This document shows positions 17,279 through 29,400 of a stretch of DNA of 38,386 nucleotides, piece by piece. The position numbers and the translations under genes are program-made. Under the pieces are notes generated by a model, which worked only from the letters and a program-made list of their open reading frames with translations, had not been told where the DNA came from and ran no database searches. The DNA comes from Flammula alnicola. Taxonomy: Eukaryota > Basidiomycota > Agaricomycetes > Agaricales > Strophariaceae. The stretch covers positions 1 through 38,386 of the forward strand of contig JADNRV010000402.1 in NCBI GenBank assembly GCA_015499995.1. Reading direction: 5' to 3'. Within the stretch, counting starts at the first letter, position 1. Every line of letters begins with the position of its first letter.

Positions 17279-18521
17279 TTACTCCGGGTTGCCACTGAAG
17301 CCACCATTTGGACCATTTGGATTAAATTCCGTCTCCAACTTGTCGGTGGGAAGGATATTGTGTGGGTGGAAAGACGGCCCAAGACGGTTCCCTGCGCCAC
17401 CATCGCTGGCGACCAAGTCAGAATTTGACGTGTACCCTGCTGCTTGGTTTGACGACAAATATGCCATCATCTCGAGGTGTAGTGCGTGGACGTCGGTTGG
17501 ATACTGGAAAGAGGGCTCGTGGCTCGAAGACGAGCTATGTGCGCTCGAAGTAGGTTGCTGGTCGGGATGTGGATGACTTGATGCCAAAGAGGAGTAGAAG
17601 AAACGGTTCGCCTCTTCAGCCGAGGACCTTCCATGAGTGGACAAATTTCGCTGGCAGTTCTCAGCCGCTTCTCGAGAAAAGTCGTCCGGACATGGGTTTG
17701 ACGATAAATATGCCATCATCTCGAGGTGTAGTGCGTGGTCGATTGGATATCGGAAAAAGGACTCATGGCCTGAAGACGGGTTATGTGCGCTCGAAGAAGG
17801 TTGCTGCTCGGGATGTGGATGACTTGGTGCCAAAGAGGAGTAGAAGAGGCTCGCCTCTTCAGCCGAGGACCTTTCATAAGTGGACAAATTTCGATGGGAG
17901 TTCCCCGCCGCTTCTCCAAAAAAGGCGTCCGGACACGCTATATCACCCAAAGAAAATAGCAGTGGGTCTTGAGAGGGATGCAAGGGTCGTTCGTGTGCGT
18001 CAGTCGTTCTACCCAGCTGATCATTATAACCAACCAGAATAGGTGTGTCGCGTGCGTGATGAAAATAACCTGAGCCGCGTGTGAAAGGCGTAGATGGAGT
18101 GGCCGCTTGAGAGCTCCCATTTAATGTCGAAGAGACATGCGAGATGGTTTGCCCCACGATATTAGGCGGGGTCTGGAGAGAGGGGTGACCAGCAATAGTG
18201 AGGTTGTGCTCCGAGAGATGTCTTGTTGCTTCTTGATCTCCGAATTGTATCCCAGAAGGGGTGGGCGTGAGGGGGTATATATCAGTCTCGGACTGAACCC
18301 TCTGAGGACCCGGACTCGGGGTATCTCTACTGTCGAGAGAATTTTCCGGAGCGTCATTGCGCCTGCTGTTCGATCGCATATTCGGCAATCTTCCAAAAGT
18401 GTGATGAAAGTGCTACCAAGTGTCTATCAGCAATAGCGTAAAGGATTCGCAGAACTATGCATACCGCTGGGTCGATGTCGCGCAATCTCTTGTGGACGGA
18501 TTTGGAAGCTTTCTTTGTCAT
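17279..18521 (-). CDS. Low-complexity Ser/Pro/His-rich protein, about 396 aa
   Basis: Two exons are predicted on the minus strand. The first, 18521-18465, encodes MTKKASKSVHKRLRDIDPA. After an intron of 52 nt with a GTATGC donor and GGTAG acceptor, the second, 18412-17279, continues in frame as HFHHTFGRLPNMRSNSRR. A basic N-terminus is followed by a disordered Ser/Pro-rich region and then two diverged copies of an 83-residue block. Each copy carries SSAEEA, FYSSLA-SHPHP-QQP-SSAH and HALHLEMMAYLSSN. No known domain is recognised. The LHLEMMAYL segment is the only likely helix and might be an interaction motif. Function unknown; an upstream exon is possible. Confidence 0.55.
17451..17948 (-). 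repeat. Two-copy 249-bp coding tandem duplication
   Basis: The stretch gacga(c/t)aaatatgccatc begins copies at 17451 and 17700. The copies stay alignable for about 249 bp (83 codons), including cctcttcagccgaggacctt. The period is a multiple of three and the frame is kept in both. Confidence 0.8.
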
Positions 18522-20085
18522 TTCCTGTTTCTTCGAGCGAATAGGTTGAAAGATGAGGAGCGTTAAGTTGGGAGAACACAGTAATGAATAAATAGTCTAG
18601 CGTTGGCGTGTCTCTAACCAGTTGAAGAAGTACATCTTCAACTGCGAGGCAGTAGAGTTTGCACTTGCAGGAGCGTGTTATGCAATATTAACAGCAACCC
18701 GCGAGTCCTGGAGAAAAATGTTACAGTTCGAGGATCCACAAAGTCATAGGACCCTTGATAAACGCCAATGTCAAATCACAAAGTGACCATAGAAAACGAG
18801 CGAACTGCAAGCCGCAGCTTTTATGTGCATCATGGTCAAACATGAATCATGAAATCTGAGAGGCAATCAGAGTCCCAGAACGTCCTCCAAGCCAAACAGA
18901 AACAATCCAAGACGCGCCACAAGTTCCGCGCCCAAGCTCTTTTGCATACATCCAACTACCAAAGACTAGTCTTGCATCTTTGACAATCGTACTGACATGC
19001 AGCTGTACCCAGGTGCAATAAGTCTGATTAACCATGCCTTCATAACTCGTGGGCTTATTTAAATATTCTTGATCCGAAGATCTGGACCCATCAGTTTGCT
19101 ATCAGACGCCGGAAGAACTTCGAAACCGCTGCGCGAAGGAAGAGATCTGTGAATGATCCGGGATTTGCAAGGTAACCAGAATCCTTTCAAATTGTAGAGA
19201 ATGTAAGGTCGATCAACGTATCATCTTATTACCACTTATCGCCCTTTATTTTATTTCAGACTGTAAGATCCGAATGTTCTTCTTGTCAGCGCAAGGTACC
19301 TCGCTAGTTACACAACCTCGTGCGCCCTTTTAGAAGCCCAACACTACCTGGCACTAAAATCCTTCTGTAGATCTAAACGTTAAACCTGGCTTATTGTTGA
19401 CTTCATACCAGGTTTACAGGATTAGACCCTGTCGAAAGCGATAGTTTACCGTTACGTCCTGAATTTTTTTTCTGAATTCTTATGGTAAGTGTGTATCCTA
19501 GAAGCTTGGAGCTATCATTCAGTTTCGTTTCATGGGAATATACCCTTTTAGATCCGATTCAGTAGAGTTAATACGACGCATTCACCATCTATCTGAAATT
19601 CTGAATCCTATGACTGTGCTTGCAGGATACCGCACGCTTGCACCCTGCCAGCGATGTTCTTTACGACCGCGTGTGTGTGCGTGTGTGGGAGAGCACCGTT
19701 GGGGTTGATTGCCGCCAACTCACGTGTATCAGTACTCGTGGAATTAGCAGGGCGGTCAGTAGATACTGTGGGCGAGGGACCCATGAGCGCCCATCTAAAG
19801 TAGGAATATTACGACATTTCCGGGGAGTTCGCTAATAGGGTTCAAACGTTTCCCTTGACGATACACATTTAATTAATTTGATTCTCGCTTGCCCCCGAGA
19901 ATCACATTTGAAATACAAAAATAGGCGCTGAGGAACTTGAATTTCTACTAGTGGGAACTTGAAGCTGGAAGGTATCATATAGAATGTGAGTGGCTTGCTG
20001 GATATGAATTTAATCGTCAGATAACGACGAGATACTGAAGTAAAGTTGAATAAGAAGTCATTATACTGCGAGACAAGAACTAAGA
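18522..20085. other. Gene-poor stretch, no supported gene
   Basis: Only short unrelated open frames are present (for example 18847-19035 on the minus strand and 19620-19835 on the plus strand). Stops are frequent in all frames. I see no repeats, no RNA gene and no recognisable protein motif. Confidence 0.5.
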
Positions 20086-20805
20086 ATGTCCAGAAAAAGG
20101 TCCAAACACAAAGCGATCGTGCCAGAGCCGATCGCCCTTATCGGTGATAGGCAGGCCCTATGATAAACTGTCATCGAGAGACATGAAAAGGGGGGGGCAT
20201 TCTGACCACTGGCTAATGTTCCGTTGCATTGACTTTGGACCACCGGACGTCGTTGTTTATGAAAGCTGCGACGTCTGAGGGTCTCTCGCTCGTTTCCTGC
20301 TTGCAACGGACAGGAATGCCGCGGCGCTGCCAGTGTTTGCAAATATTATTAGAATCAAAAGTAAATCCTTCAACTGCCCTAGAAAAAAAAATCTTTGAAT
20401 GTGAAGGAAGGGGAAACGGGGAAATCAAGGTAGTGTGTTTGACCCCGGAAATTGGAATTTGGGTCATTCCACTGGGTAATTTCGTGGCTGGGAGGCTCAT
20501 ACTCCCCAGGCATCATTTTCTACAGCAAAACCTCTCTTATCGAGGTACCGCTGGATGCATGGGGAATAACCTCGTGCCAGCTGATTGAGTTATTGTCTAG
20601 CGGTAAAGCTGAAGATTGCAGGAAGTCGATCATTTCCATGCATGATTCATTTAATGGAAACCCTTGTCAAATTTGTGTGTACTGCGTCAAGGACGGCCTC
20701 GCTTATTTCGTAGACTTGAGGGGTGCTTTGAATATATTCAGGGTGGTTATTAGTCTGCAAGGCGACCACCATATGAGGAGGACAAGGAACACAATACTCC
20801 TCTAA
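20086..20805 (+). pseudogene. Frameshifted coding relic of unknown family
   Basis: Plus-strand pieces read like protein but lie in different frames. They are MSRKRSKHKAIVPEPIALIG (from 20086), GGHSDHWLMFRCIDFGPPDV (ending at a TGA near 20274), EIKVVCLTPEIGIWVIPLGN (about 20422-20481), and then a 20452-20805 frame with GIIFYSKTSLIEVPLDAWG and NPCQICVYCVKDGLAYFVDL. A run of eight G at about 20190-20197 could be one shift site. I cannot name the family. It might be a decayed host gene or an old insertion. It may also be chance, because the individual frames are short. Confidence 0.35.
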
Positions 20806-23800
20806 ACGAGGGTATGATATAGAGGAGACGGGTTCCGCTTCCACAGCGGAGGGTCCTAAACGCCCCGGGGCGGTAACGTGAGGGGACCGTTTGAACCTGT
20901 CCTGCAGTACGTGGTGGGCTAGACGGTAATTTTTGTTGGTAACTTGGATAAAGGTGGTCTGCCCGTTATCAAGTACGCCACAGTATGCTGGTTCCAGTCT
21001 CTGGGTTTGGGATGCTTCGACTTCAATCCTACTGTCAAAGCCATGCTTGGTGTCCTAATGAGCACACGAACATTAGTTAATAGCTGATAGCGGATAAGTT
21101 TTAAAAAACACTCGCCTCCTTTTTTTAGGTCCTTCAGTTTTTTGTGACGAGTGCGGTAGACAGCGGCCTTTGAACGGGTGCGGGAAACTTTTTTGGTTAC
21201 TTCATGACAGCGGAATGGGAAACTTAGAACCGCAAACTTTCGTCAACTCGCTTGATCCATTGACAAGACCAAGATAATTTATGACTGTACGAGCAGGTGC
21301 ACCGAGTCATGTTCTCTAAGGACTTGACTCATGGACATGTTCCGTCAGCTAATTTAGTCACCTCATCCATTAGCGCAGCCGCAGCTCCTGCTACATACCA
21401 TGGTTCTTTGTAGTGGCTATGTGCGCCTGGAGTCTCGAGACTCGATATCATTGTTGTTTGCCATGATGGACTGCACTGTAGCTAGAAATTCTCAAACCTG
21501 CACAGTACTCTACGTGCAGCCGTTCAGCCGTTGAGGAGATATGGCTCGCGCACGCCACGGGAGCCAAAGTGCGTAATTTGTCTGTATTTTGATATGTAAA
21601 AACGATTGGAAGAGTCAACGACAATAAATAAAAGCCTTATATAGAGAAATGAAACTCATGTAATATGATGTCGTTTTCTGGTATCGAACTTGGTCCCAGG
21701 CTATCCAATGTCATCGGAAAAGAGTCCGGTAAAATAAGGGGTGGATTGTTAGGTAGACGATGCATAATCTCATTGGTGAGCAAGCTGAACGGTGAACGTA
21801 TATCCAGAAATGTGGAGGTGACTGCGACAAGACTGCGAAGGCATATGACCGAGAACTATGGTGCATCAAAGGATTTGAGAGCTCGTTTGTGGTGGATCGT
21901 CAGAGTAGAAGCTGGTACGAAGACCTCAAAAATCTCAACAAGAATATACAAGATTTTCATGCCGTAAAACCTCTCAAGATGGAGGTTCTATCTGGGTAAT
22001 GGTGGCTCGAGGAGCTTTGGCGGACATAAAATGCCATTCCTTGAGCGGTCAGATAGTACTGTTCTAAGAATGGCTGAGCCCTGCGAATATGTTTTGTTCT
22101 AATTATGGTTTGGACTTGTGAAAAACCGGGCTTTGGCAGCCGTATGGGAAGTAGGGGCTGAAAATAATTTATCAGCCAAGTCATACTCGGCATAGCTAGG
22201 AGGAGAGGTCCTGAGGTGGATGGATGCAGATATTTTGGATAAACGCAAGGGATTTATAAAAACCACTCCCGCAAAATCCATCGGACGAGAAAGGAATACG
22301 AATGCACAACGATAACAAGCAGTTGAGAATGAGAACTTCCGATCAGCCAGAAGTTGCTCAGCAGAAGGTGCACTTTCTGTGCGGCAAACTAGCACTGGGC
22401 CCTGAGGCGACAAATGCGATGTGCGCGGATGATTCCTGTGCATGTCCCACCAGATTCAGCAGCAGCCTCAACGCTCGCAGAAAAGCACCTTGCGCGGCAG
22501 GTACGCGAACGACCACTGACAGCACATCAGGAGTTGTGATCCGAGCTACAAACAGGTATGTAGTGAGGACTTTCCAGATATGTATGCAACAAGTACTTTA
22601 CGAGCGGATGGAAATGCACGGGCCACGCATTGCAACGGTTTGTGTGCCGATTGCGCCGTTCCGTTTGAGTTCCAGATTAGCAGGACTCGAGGAGAGGATG
22701 ACGAGAATGTCACAAATGAGATATCTTGCCGGTATCCACCACAGAAGAGCCGCAGCACCGCCAAAAGAGACTCGAAGTCGGGTAGATAGTCCTTCCTAGA
22801 GACAACGAAAGGCAAAGCATCCTGTGAATAATGCAAGGATAGCCATTAAGTATCATGGAATCCACGTTTTAGCGGTGGAACTTCCGCACGCCGCGCAGAG
22901 AACATAATGTCGCACTGGCGCGAGAGTTCAGAGAAACAATCGTGACCCTGAAAGACGAGTTCCGATACGAATGAGGTTCAGTCTTTCTGCGAGGCGGTGG
23001 ATAGGGCGAAGCTTAGCGGCAATATGACGCGATGTTGAGGGTAGATCGTCCAATGCTACCGAATTCTTCTGAGCGACAAGAATGCTTGCAGAGGCATCGA
23101 TATCCCGTTTTAGTTTCATCACATTCATGGTGTCGGGCTGCGGAGTATACACCCGAACTTTAGTTGTCAGCACGAGATGGGGCTGACCCTCTCGTGACAA
23201 TGTGCGAAACATACTACGCCGCTGTGGACTCTTGGATTTGTGGCCTCGAATGTAATCTGGCTGAGGGACTTGGAAGGAAATTGGAATCGAAAATCATCGA
23301 CGATCATCGTGATGGAGGTACGGGCGGTCAATTCAAATTCTCCGCATCATCGATATTTGGCCATATTTGTCCGCACAGCCACTCTAAACACCGCCACGGC
23401 AGATCGGCATTGATCAAATGTTGAATATTGAGATTCCAAGTTGGAAACTCAGTCAAGCAACTTCACACAAAAAATGCGCACAGAAAATTCAAGGAAAATA
23501 TAGTCATCAGCAAGAAAAACAAAATAGTAGGCGCCAGAAGGAATGAGTGTTGGTTGAATTTTCTTTGTTCTTTTAAAAGCCGGACTTACGTAATACAACT
23601 GCCTCGCTTGACCCTTCGAGAATTTGACTGTTGCTGTGCGTCGGATTCTGTGTGAACATGAATTCATTTGACAGGGCCACGCTTTTACCTCTTTCTGCCT
23701 TTTGCGGCTTGCTAAGAAAGGCGGGTTCTGCTCGCAGCCACCTCTGTGGCTCTTTGACACCCCCTTCCACCTTCTTGTGACTCTTTTGCCGGCTCTGGCC

Positions 23801-23900
23801 GACTTGTAGGCCTTTTGAGCCCGAATTCTGAACCTTTCATCGAGCTTGCGGGATCCTGCGGTTGAAGAAGGTCTGAAGGGTTGAATTGCTCGTTAGAAAC
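20806..23900. other. Gene-poor stretch of about 3.1 kb
   Basis: No recognisable gene. Two ATG-started plus-strand frames are the longest: 21665-21967 (100 codons, basic) and 22302-22799 (165 codons, with several Cys and Arg). Neither has a known motif, splice partners or plausible codon bias. Overlapping minus-strand frames at 22099-22443, 22546-22836 and 22928-23212 also look like chance. A 12-bp perfect palindrome, cgccccggggcg, lies at 20861-20872. Confidence 0.45.
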
Positions 23901-25941
23901 ATGGCCGCAGCCTGTACCCCCACCCCCACTCTTACGAGGACCGATGTGACCACGTCGGAAAGCTCGACCACGACCGTGTCGGTGGTGACATCCACTTTAC
24001 CTGGCTCAGTGTCCACCTCCGTCTTCCGCACGTGTGTCGCTCCGACTGGTTCAATCACATCTCCGTGTGTTGTACAAGTAGCAACCTCATTCTTCACGTT
24101 TCCTGGTGTGTATTGACACGTTCTAATTTCCAACCCACTCGCTGATATTTGTGCGCGCGAACAGGAAATACAACACTCGTAACAGTTCCAGTTACAGTTC
24201 CAGTTGAGATACCCATCACGCAGGTCGTCACCCTCTTTGGCTCGTCCTGCAGTACCTCCATCTCCACAACTCCGTCGGATTCAGTTACCCCCACCACCAC
24301 TCCAAGTTTGACCGATTCGTCGACAACGACAACGACAACTCCTGACTTCACTGTCAGCACCCCACCTCCCAGTTTAATAACCTCCAGCTCGGTTGTGACC
24401 TCAGATGGGTCGACATATGTTGCCGTGTTCACATCAACATCGACACTCCCACCTACGACGGTCTCAAGTACAGGCGGCCCTACCAGCTCTGCTCTGGATA
24501 CTGCCAATGCCAACAATCATAAAAAATCGAATAACGCTGGCGCTATCGCTGGAGGCGTTGTCGCAGGACTTGCTGCACTCCTTTTCCTCGGATTTTTGAC
24601 CTGGAAGTTAATGTACGTTTCTGCCCACGTGAGATACGATTTCCTAAGGTCCTCATTTTATTTATTTATTGCAGCAAAAAACAATCTGGATTCGACAATA
24701 TATTTAACGGAGATGATCGTACGCAGAACACGACTGGCCATTACAAGAAAAGAGTTCCAGAGTCCAAGCCATATGACTACGGCATGATCGGGCAGCAGAA
24801 CGCTAATCCTATCAACATAACGCCCCCCAGCTCGCCTCCACCCACACAAGGGACTTTTGGGAATGATGTGGGCCAACAAGGGACTTCTGGGAATGACGTA
24901 GGCCAGCAAGGCAACTTTGGGAACAACGTAGGCCAACAGCCTCCACAGACTACGCAGGGGCAGGGATCTTCAGGTAACTTTGGGAACAACGTGGGCCAAC
25001 AGCCTCCACAGATTACGCAGGGACAGGGTCCTGCGCCGCCTAACGTGCAACACCTCCGAAACCCCTCACTTACGCCTCTGCTCGCTGGAGTGGCTGCAGT
25101 TGCGGGTGCCGCTGGAGCTGCCAGCGCCGTTAATTCGTCAGCCTCGAGACCGTCGACGTCTGGTTCATCTCAGCCATCCGGGCCGCAGATCACTTCGGCT
25201 AATACACAAGGCCAAGGATACCCACCTACGCAGTCTTCTAGTTACCCACCTGCGCTGCAGAACTGGGCCGCGGCCAATCAGGGGTATGGATCGGTGAATC
25301 CTGCTGGTGTTACTACGAATGCGCAGGGCTTTGCCCCTGGCGCGGGCTCGCAGGCGGCGGGCCCGTCGAGCTCGATGGGGCATAATCCCAGTGCGGGCAG
25401 TGTTGGCTCGATTCCGTCGACATATTCGACGTCCTCGTCGGGCGCTGCTGGGGCGTACAACGTCGGCGTGCCTGCACTTGTGCCAGTCATAGTTGGTGCT
25501 GGTGTCAGGAATAACAACAGGCAGCAGCAACAACAACAACAACAACGGCAACAGCAACAGCAACAACAGTATGAAGACCCCTTCGCGCGCACTGGAAGCC
25601 CCGTCAGCTTGCAAGAGCAGCGGATCCTGCAAGTGACCAACGCCGAGCCGTCCTCGCCGCTATACCCCCCTACCCCTGCGCGACAGTCCTACATCGGCGC
25701 ATCGTACTACGCCAACCAGCCCGTGGCGTCCTCTTCGTCGTCGTCGTCTCCGGTCGCCGGACCGTCCGGGTCGTCTAATTCTTCCCAGCCCTCCAGCAGC
25801 GGGGTGGATGGGAAGGGCCGGCCGCTGAATACCAGGGGAGAGAAGGCGCCCCTCGTCCATCTCGATGGGGGGTTGTATCAGGAACCTGCGCCGGATGCTG
25901 AGCTGCCGGCTAGCCCTGCGCCTCCTGCGTATGCGATATGA
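23901..25941 (+). CDS. Mid2-like single-pass membrane protein with Gln-rich tail, about 639 aa
   Basis: Three exons join in frame: 23901-24105, 24165-24612 and 24675-25941. Residues 1-185 are an extracellular domain very rich in Ser, Thr, Val and Pro, probably O-mannosylated, with a few Cys (for example SVFRTCVAP and GSSCSTS). Residues about 193-215 form one membrane helix (AGAIAGGVVAGLAALLFLGF) followed by the basic KLIKK stop-transfer sequence. The cytoplasmic tail contains repeats of GN(D/N)VGQQ, a hydrophobic Ala/Val stretch near LLAGVAAVAGAAGAASAV, a polyglutamine run, and Ser-rich disorder. This layout is that of fungal cell-wall stress sensors (Mid2/Wsc-like) and related surface proteins. 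No clear cleavable signal peptide is seen at the chosen ATG, so the helix may act as a signal-anchor or an upstream exon may exist. Sensor function is inference. Confidence 0.78.
24850..25027 (+). repeat. In-frame repeats coding GN(D/N)VGQQ in the cytoplasmic tail
   Basis: The words gggaatga(t/c)gt(g/a)ggcca and gggaacaacgtaggcca recur four times. The last two are followed by near-identical cctccacaga(c/t)tacgcagggrcaggg copies. All copies keep frame. Confidence 0.75.
25522..25569 (+). repeat. CAG/CAA run, 15 Gln codons broken by one Arg
   Basis: Eight Gln codons, one CGG and seven Gln codons follow each other in frame. CAA and CAG are mixed, which slows slippage compared with a pure CAG run. 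Confidence 0.9.
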
Positions 25942-26495
25942 GGTTGCTGAGTATACCTTTTGGTTGCGACGACGGTATGACGTTCAGTGCTATTTCCTTC
26001 TTTTACACACATCTTCTCCATCTGCTTTTTCTTTTATGTTTCATTGGTTTGGGCTTTTTGCTGTTCTTTACAATTACTCCTTATACTATATCCGTTGGTG
26101 TTTGTGGACGCTAGACACTGACCATTTCATTCTAACCATTTTCATCGTGCCAACAATTACCCACTTAACCTTAACCGCCCACGATTTTTGTTGTTTCATT
26201 ACTTTTCTGCTTCATTCTAATGAATGGTACTATCTACTCCTCGGACAATTTTTGATTATGGAGTTTATCGCATGTGACGAATATCATGACTTTTGGAAGC
26301 CTTTCGCATCTATCTCACATAACCAACCAGAAGTTTCCCGAATCGACGAGAATTGAATAGCTAGGTCAGGATCATGGATGTGGCGCAGCAATTATTATGA
26401 CTCAGCAGGCGGTGCCGATTTTGGCACTGGACGTCGCCTCTCAAACCAACCTTGTCTTCGTCAAACTCCCATCTTCTCAAACTCCCATTTTCAAC
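25942..26495. other. Intergenic region between the membrane protein and UPF1
   Basis: AT- and pyrimidine-rich 3' flank followed by the UPF1 leader. A frame of 163 codons crosses it from the end of the previous gene but translates to Phe/Tyr-rich sequence and is not a gene. An in-frame ATG at 26397 would lengthen UPF1 by 33 residues. Confidence 0.5.
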
Positions 26496-29400
26496 ATGGA
26501 TTCTTTTGACAACTTTCAATACGATTCTGCTTCTTCCTACGGCGGACTGGGCGTCGTAGACGACACATCCTCTGTATACACCGCAAATACCCAGGATAAC
26601 ACATCTTCTGTTGATCTCTCCACACTTTCAGAGTACAACGGAGACGGTAATGGGCATACGCATCACCAAAACCCACAGAGCCCGGCGGGAAATACCCTTG
26701 ATGAGGATTTCTATGCTGTCTTGGATGATTTGAAGGACGAGGCTGCGGTCGATTTGCCGCCTCATGCTTGCAGGTGAGCATTATCTTTTTTTTTTCGTCA
26801 ATGTCTGGAAATCTGACTTGGGCGGATCCAGCTATTGTGGCATTCATTCGCCAGCTTCGGTCGTCAAGTGTCTTGTCTGTTCCAAATGGTTCTGCAATTC
26901 TCGAGGGAACACTTCGGCCTCGCACATCGTCAACCATCTTGTGCGCGCTAAACACAAGGAGGTCATTCTCCATGCCGAGAGCCCTCTGGGTGAAACCACG
27001 CCGGAATGCTACAACTGTGGCAGCAAAAATGTGTTCATGCTAGGCTTTATCCCAGCCAAGAGCGACACTGTCGTTGTTTTACTTTGTCGGTGAGTCAGCC
27101 TGTGGACCTAAATAGAATTCTATGCTAACCCACACCGAAAGCCAACCTTGTGCTGCAATCTCGAAGGATATCTCGTGGAACGCCTCTCTGTGGGCTCCGT
27201 TGATCGACGACCGCTCTTTCCTGTCCTGGCTCGTCAAGCCTCCCAGCGAAACCGAGCAGCTGCGATCTCGCCAAATCTCGTTCAACCAGATCAACCGCCT
27301 CGAGGACCTGTGGCGCGAGGACGCCAACGCGACGCTCGAGGACCTCCAGAAGCCAGGAGTCGACGACGAACCGCAGCCCATCTTATTGCGCTACGAGGAC
27401 GCCTACCAGTACCAGAACATATTCGGGCCGCTCGTCAAGATCGAGGCGGATTACGACAAGCGGCTGAAGGAGAGCCAGACGCAGACGGATATCACGGTGC
27501 GCTGGGACCTTGGGCTGAACCAGAAGCGGGTTGCGTGGTTCTGTCTCCCGAAATTGGAGAGCGGGGAAGTGAGGTTGGCTGTTGGAGACGAGTTGAGGCT
27601 GAGGTATCAGGGCGAGTTGCATAAAGCATGGGAAGGTGTTGGGCATGTTATCAAGATTCCTAACAGTGAGTTTTGACCCCCCTTTTTGATGCCTTTCGAT
27701 TATTGATTTTCTGCTAGATGTCTCTGACGAGATCGGCTTGGAACTTCGAAGGACTGACGGCGTTCCAGCTGAATGCACGCACAACTTTGCTGCGGATTTC
27801 GTCTGGAAGTCTACCAGCTTTGACAGAATGCAACTTGCAATGAAGACATTCGCCGTCGACGAAAAGAGTGTTAGCGGATATATCGTAAGCATCTGTGCCC
27901 TACTACGTTTGCATATATACTCATTTGACTATAACACAGTACCACAAACTCCTCGGCCACGAACTCGAGCCTCAATCCCTGCGCACGCAAATGCCAAAGC
28001 GCTTTTCGGCCCCTGGGCTTCCTGAACTCAACCACTCGCAGATGTTCGCCGTCAAAAGTGTGCTCCAGAAACCCATCAGCCTGATCCAAGGCCCGCCTGG
28101 TACGGGAAAGACCGTCACCTCTGCTTCCATTGTCTATCACCTCGCGAAGATGAACCCGGGCCAAGTGCTCGTCTGCGCGCCGTCCAACGTCGCCGTCGAC
28201 CAATTAACGGAGAAAATCCATGCGACGGGCCTGAAGGTCGTGCGCCTGACGGCCAAGTCGCGCGAGGCGCTGGATTCGAGCGTCGCGTTCCTCACGCTGC
28301 ACCAGCAGGTGGCGAACAGCACGACGCACGTTGAGCTGCAGAAGCTGATCATGCTGAAGAACGAGCAGGGGGAGCTGAGTAGCAATGATGAGCGGAAGTA
28401 TAAGACGCTGATAAGGCAGTGCGAGAAGGAGATTCTGAATGCGGCGGATGTTATTTGCTGCACTTGTGTGGGTGCGGGTGATCCGAGGTTGAGCAAGCTC
28501 AAGTTTAGGACGGTGTTGATTGATGAGGCTACTCAGGCTGCTGAGCCAGGTGTGTTTGCTTTGTTGGTTTTATTTTCGTTGGCTGATGTTTTTCTTTTTG
28601 TGCAGAATGTATGATACCTTTGGTCCTTGGGTGCAAACAGGTCGTCCTGGTAGGAGATCATCAAGTAAGTTGTCCTATGATCCACGATGACGTCAGTTTA
28701 CTTAACCGTTTATTCCAGCAACTCGGCCCCGTTATCATGAACAAGAAAGCTGCTCGTGCCGGCCTTACGCAATCTCTGTTCGAGCGCCTCGTCGTCCTCG
28801 GAAACAGGCCCATCCGTCTCCAAGTGCAATACCGCATGCACCCCTGTCTGTCCGACTTCCCATCCAACATGTTCTATGAAGGCACGCTCCAGAACGGTGT
28901 CACCGCGCCCGAGCGTCTGCGGAAGAACGTCGACTTCCCGTGGCCCGTCGCGGACACGCCCATGTTCTTCTACCAGAACCTCGGCCAAGAGGAGATCTCG
29001 AGCAGCGGGACGTCGTTCCTGAACAGGACGGAGGCGTCGAACGTGGAGAAGATCGTGACCAAGTTCTTCAAGTCGGGCGTCATGCCGAGCCAAATCGGGG
29101 TTGTGACGCCGTACGAGGGCCAGCGGTCGTATATTGTGAACTATATGCAGTTCAATGGGAGCCTCAAGAAGGATTTGTACAAGGAGATCGAGGTGGCGAG
29201 TGTGGATGCGTTCCAGGGAAGGGAGAAGGATTATATCATCCTGAGCTGTGTGAGGAGCAACGAGCATCAGGGTATTGGGTTCTTGAACGACCCGAGAAGG
29301 TTGAACGTCGCTCTTACGAGGGCCAAGTATGGTGTTGTCATTCTTGGCAATCCCAAGGTGTTGAGCAAGGTATGTTTTTGGCGTCCAACATACATATTTC

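Noticed and set aside
20861..20872. 12-bp GC palindrome as a terminator or origin
   Set aside because: A 12-bp palindrome without a loop or T-tract has no known meaning in a fungal nuclear genome, and nothing nearby supports a role.
22302..22799. 165-codon Cys/Arg-containing frame as a small secreted protein
   Set aside because: There is no signal peptide, the cysteines are irregular, and comparable frames overlap on the opposite strand.
27148..27624. Arg-rich plus-strand frame of 158 codons inside UPF1
   Set aside because: It is an out-of-frame reading of the GC-rich third UPF1 exon; the UPF1 frame carries the conserved sequence.
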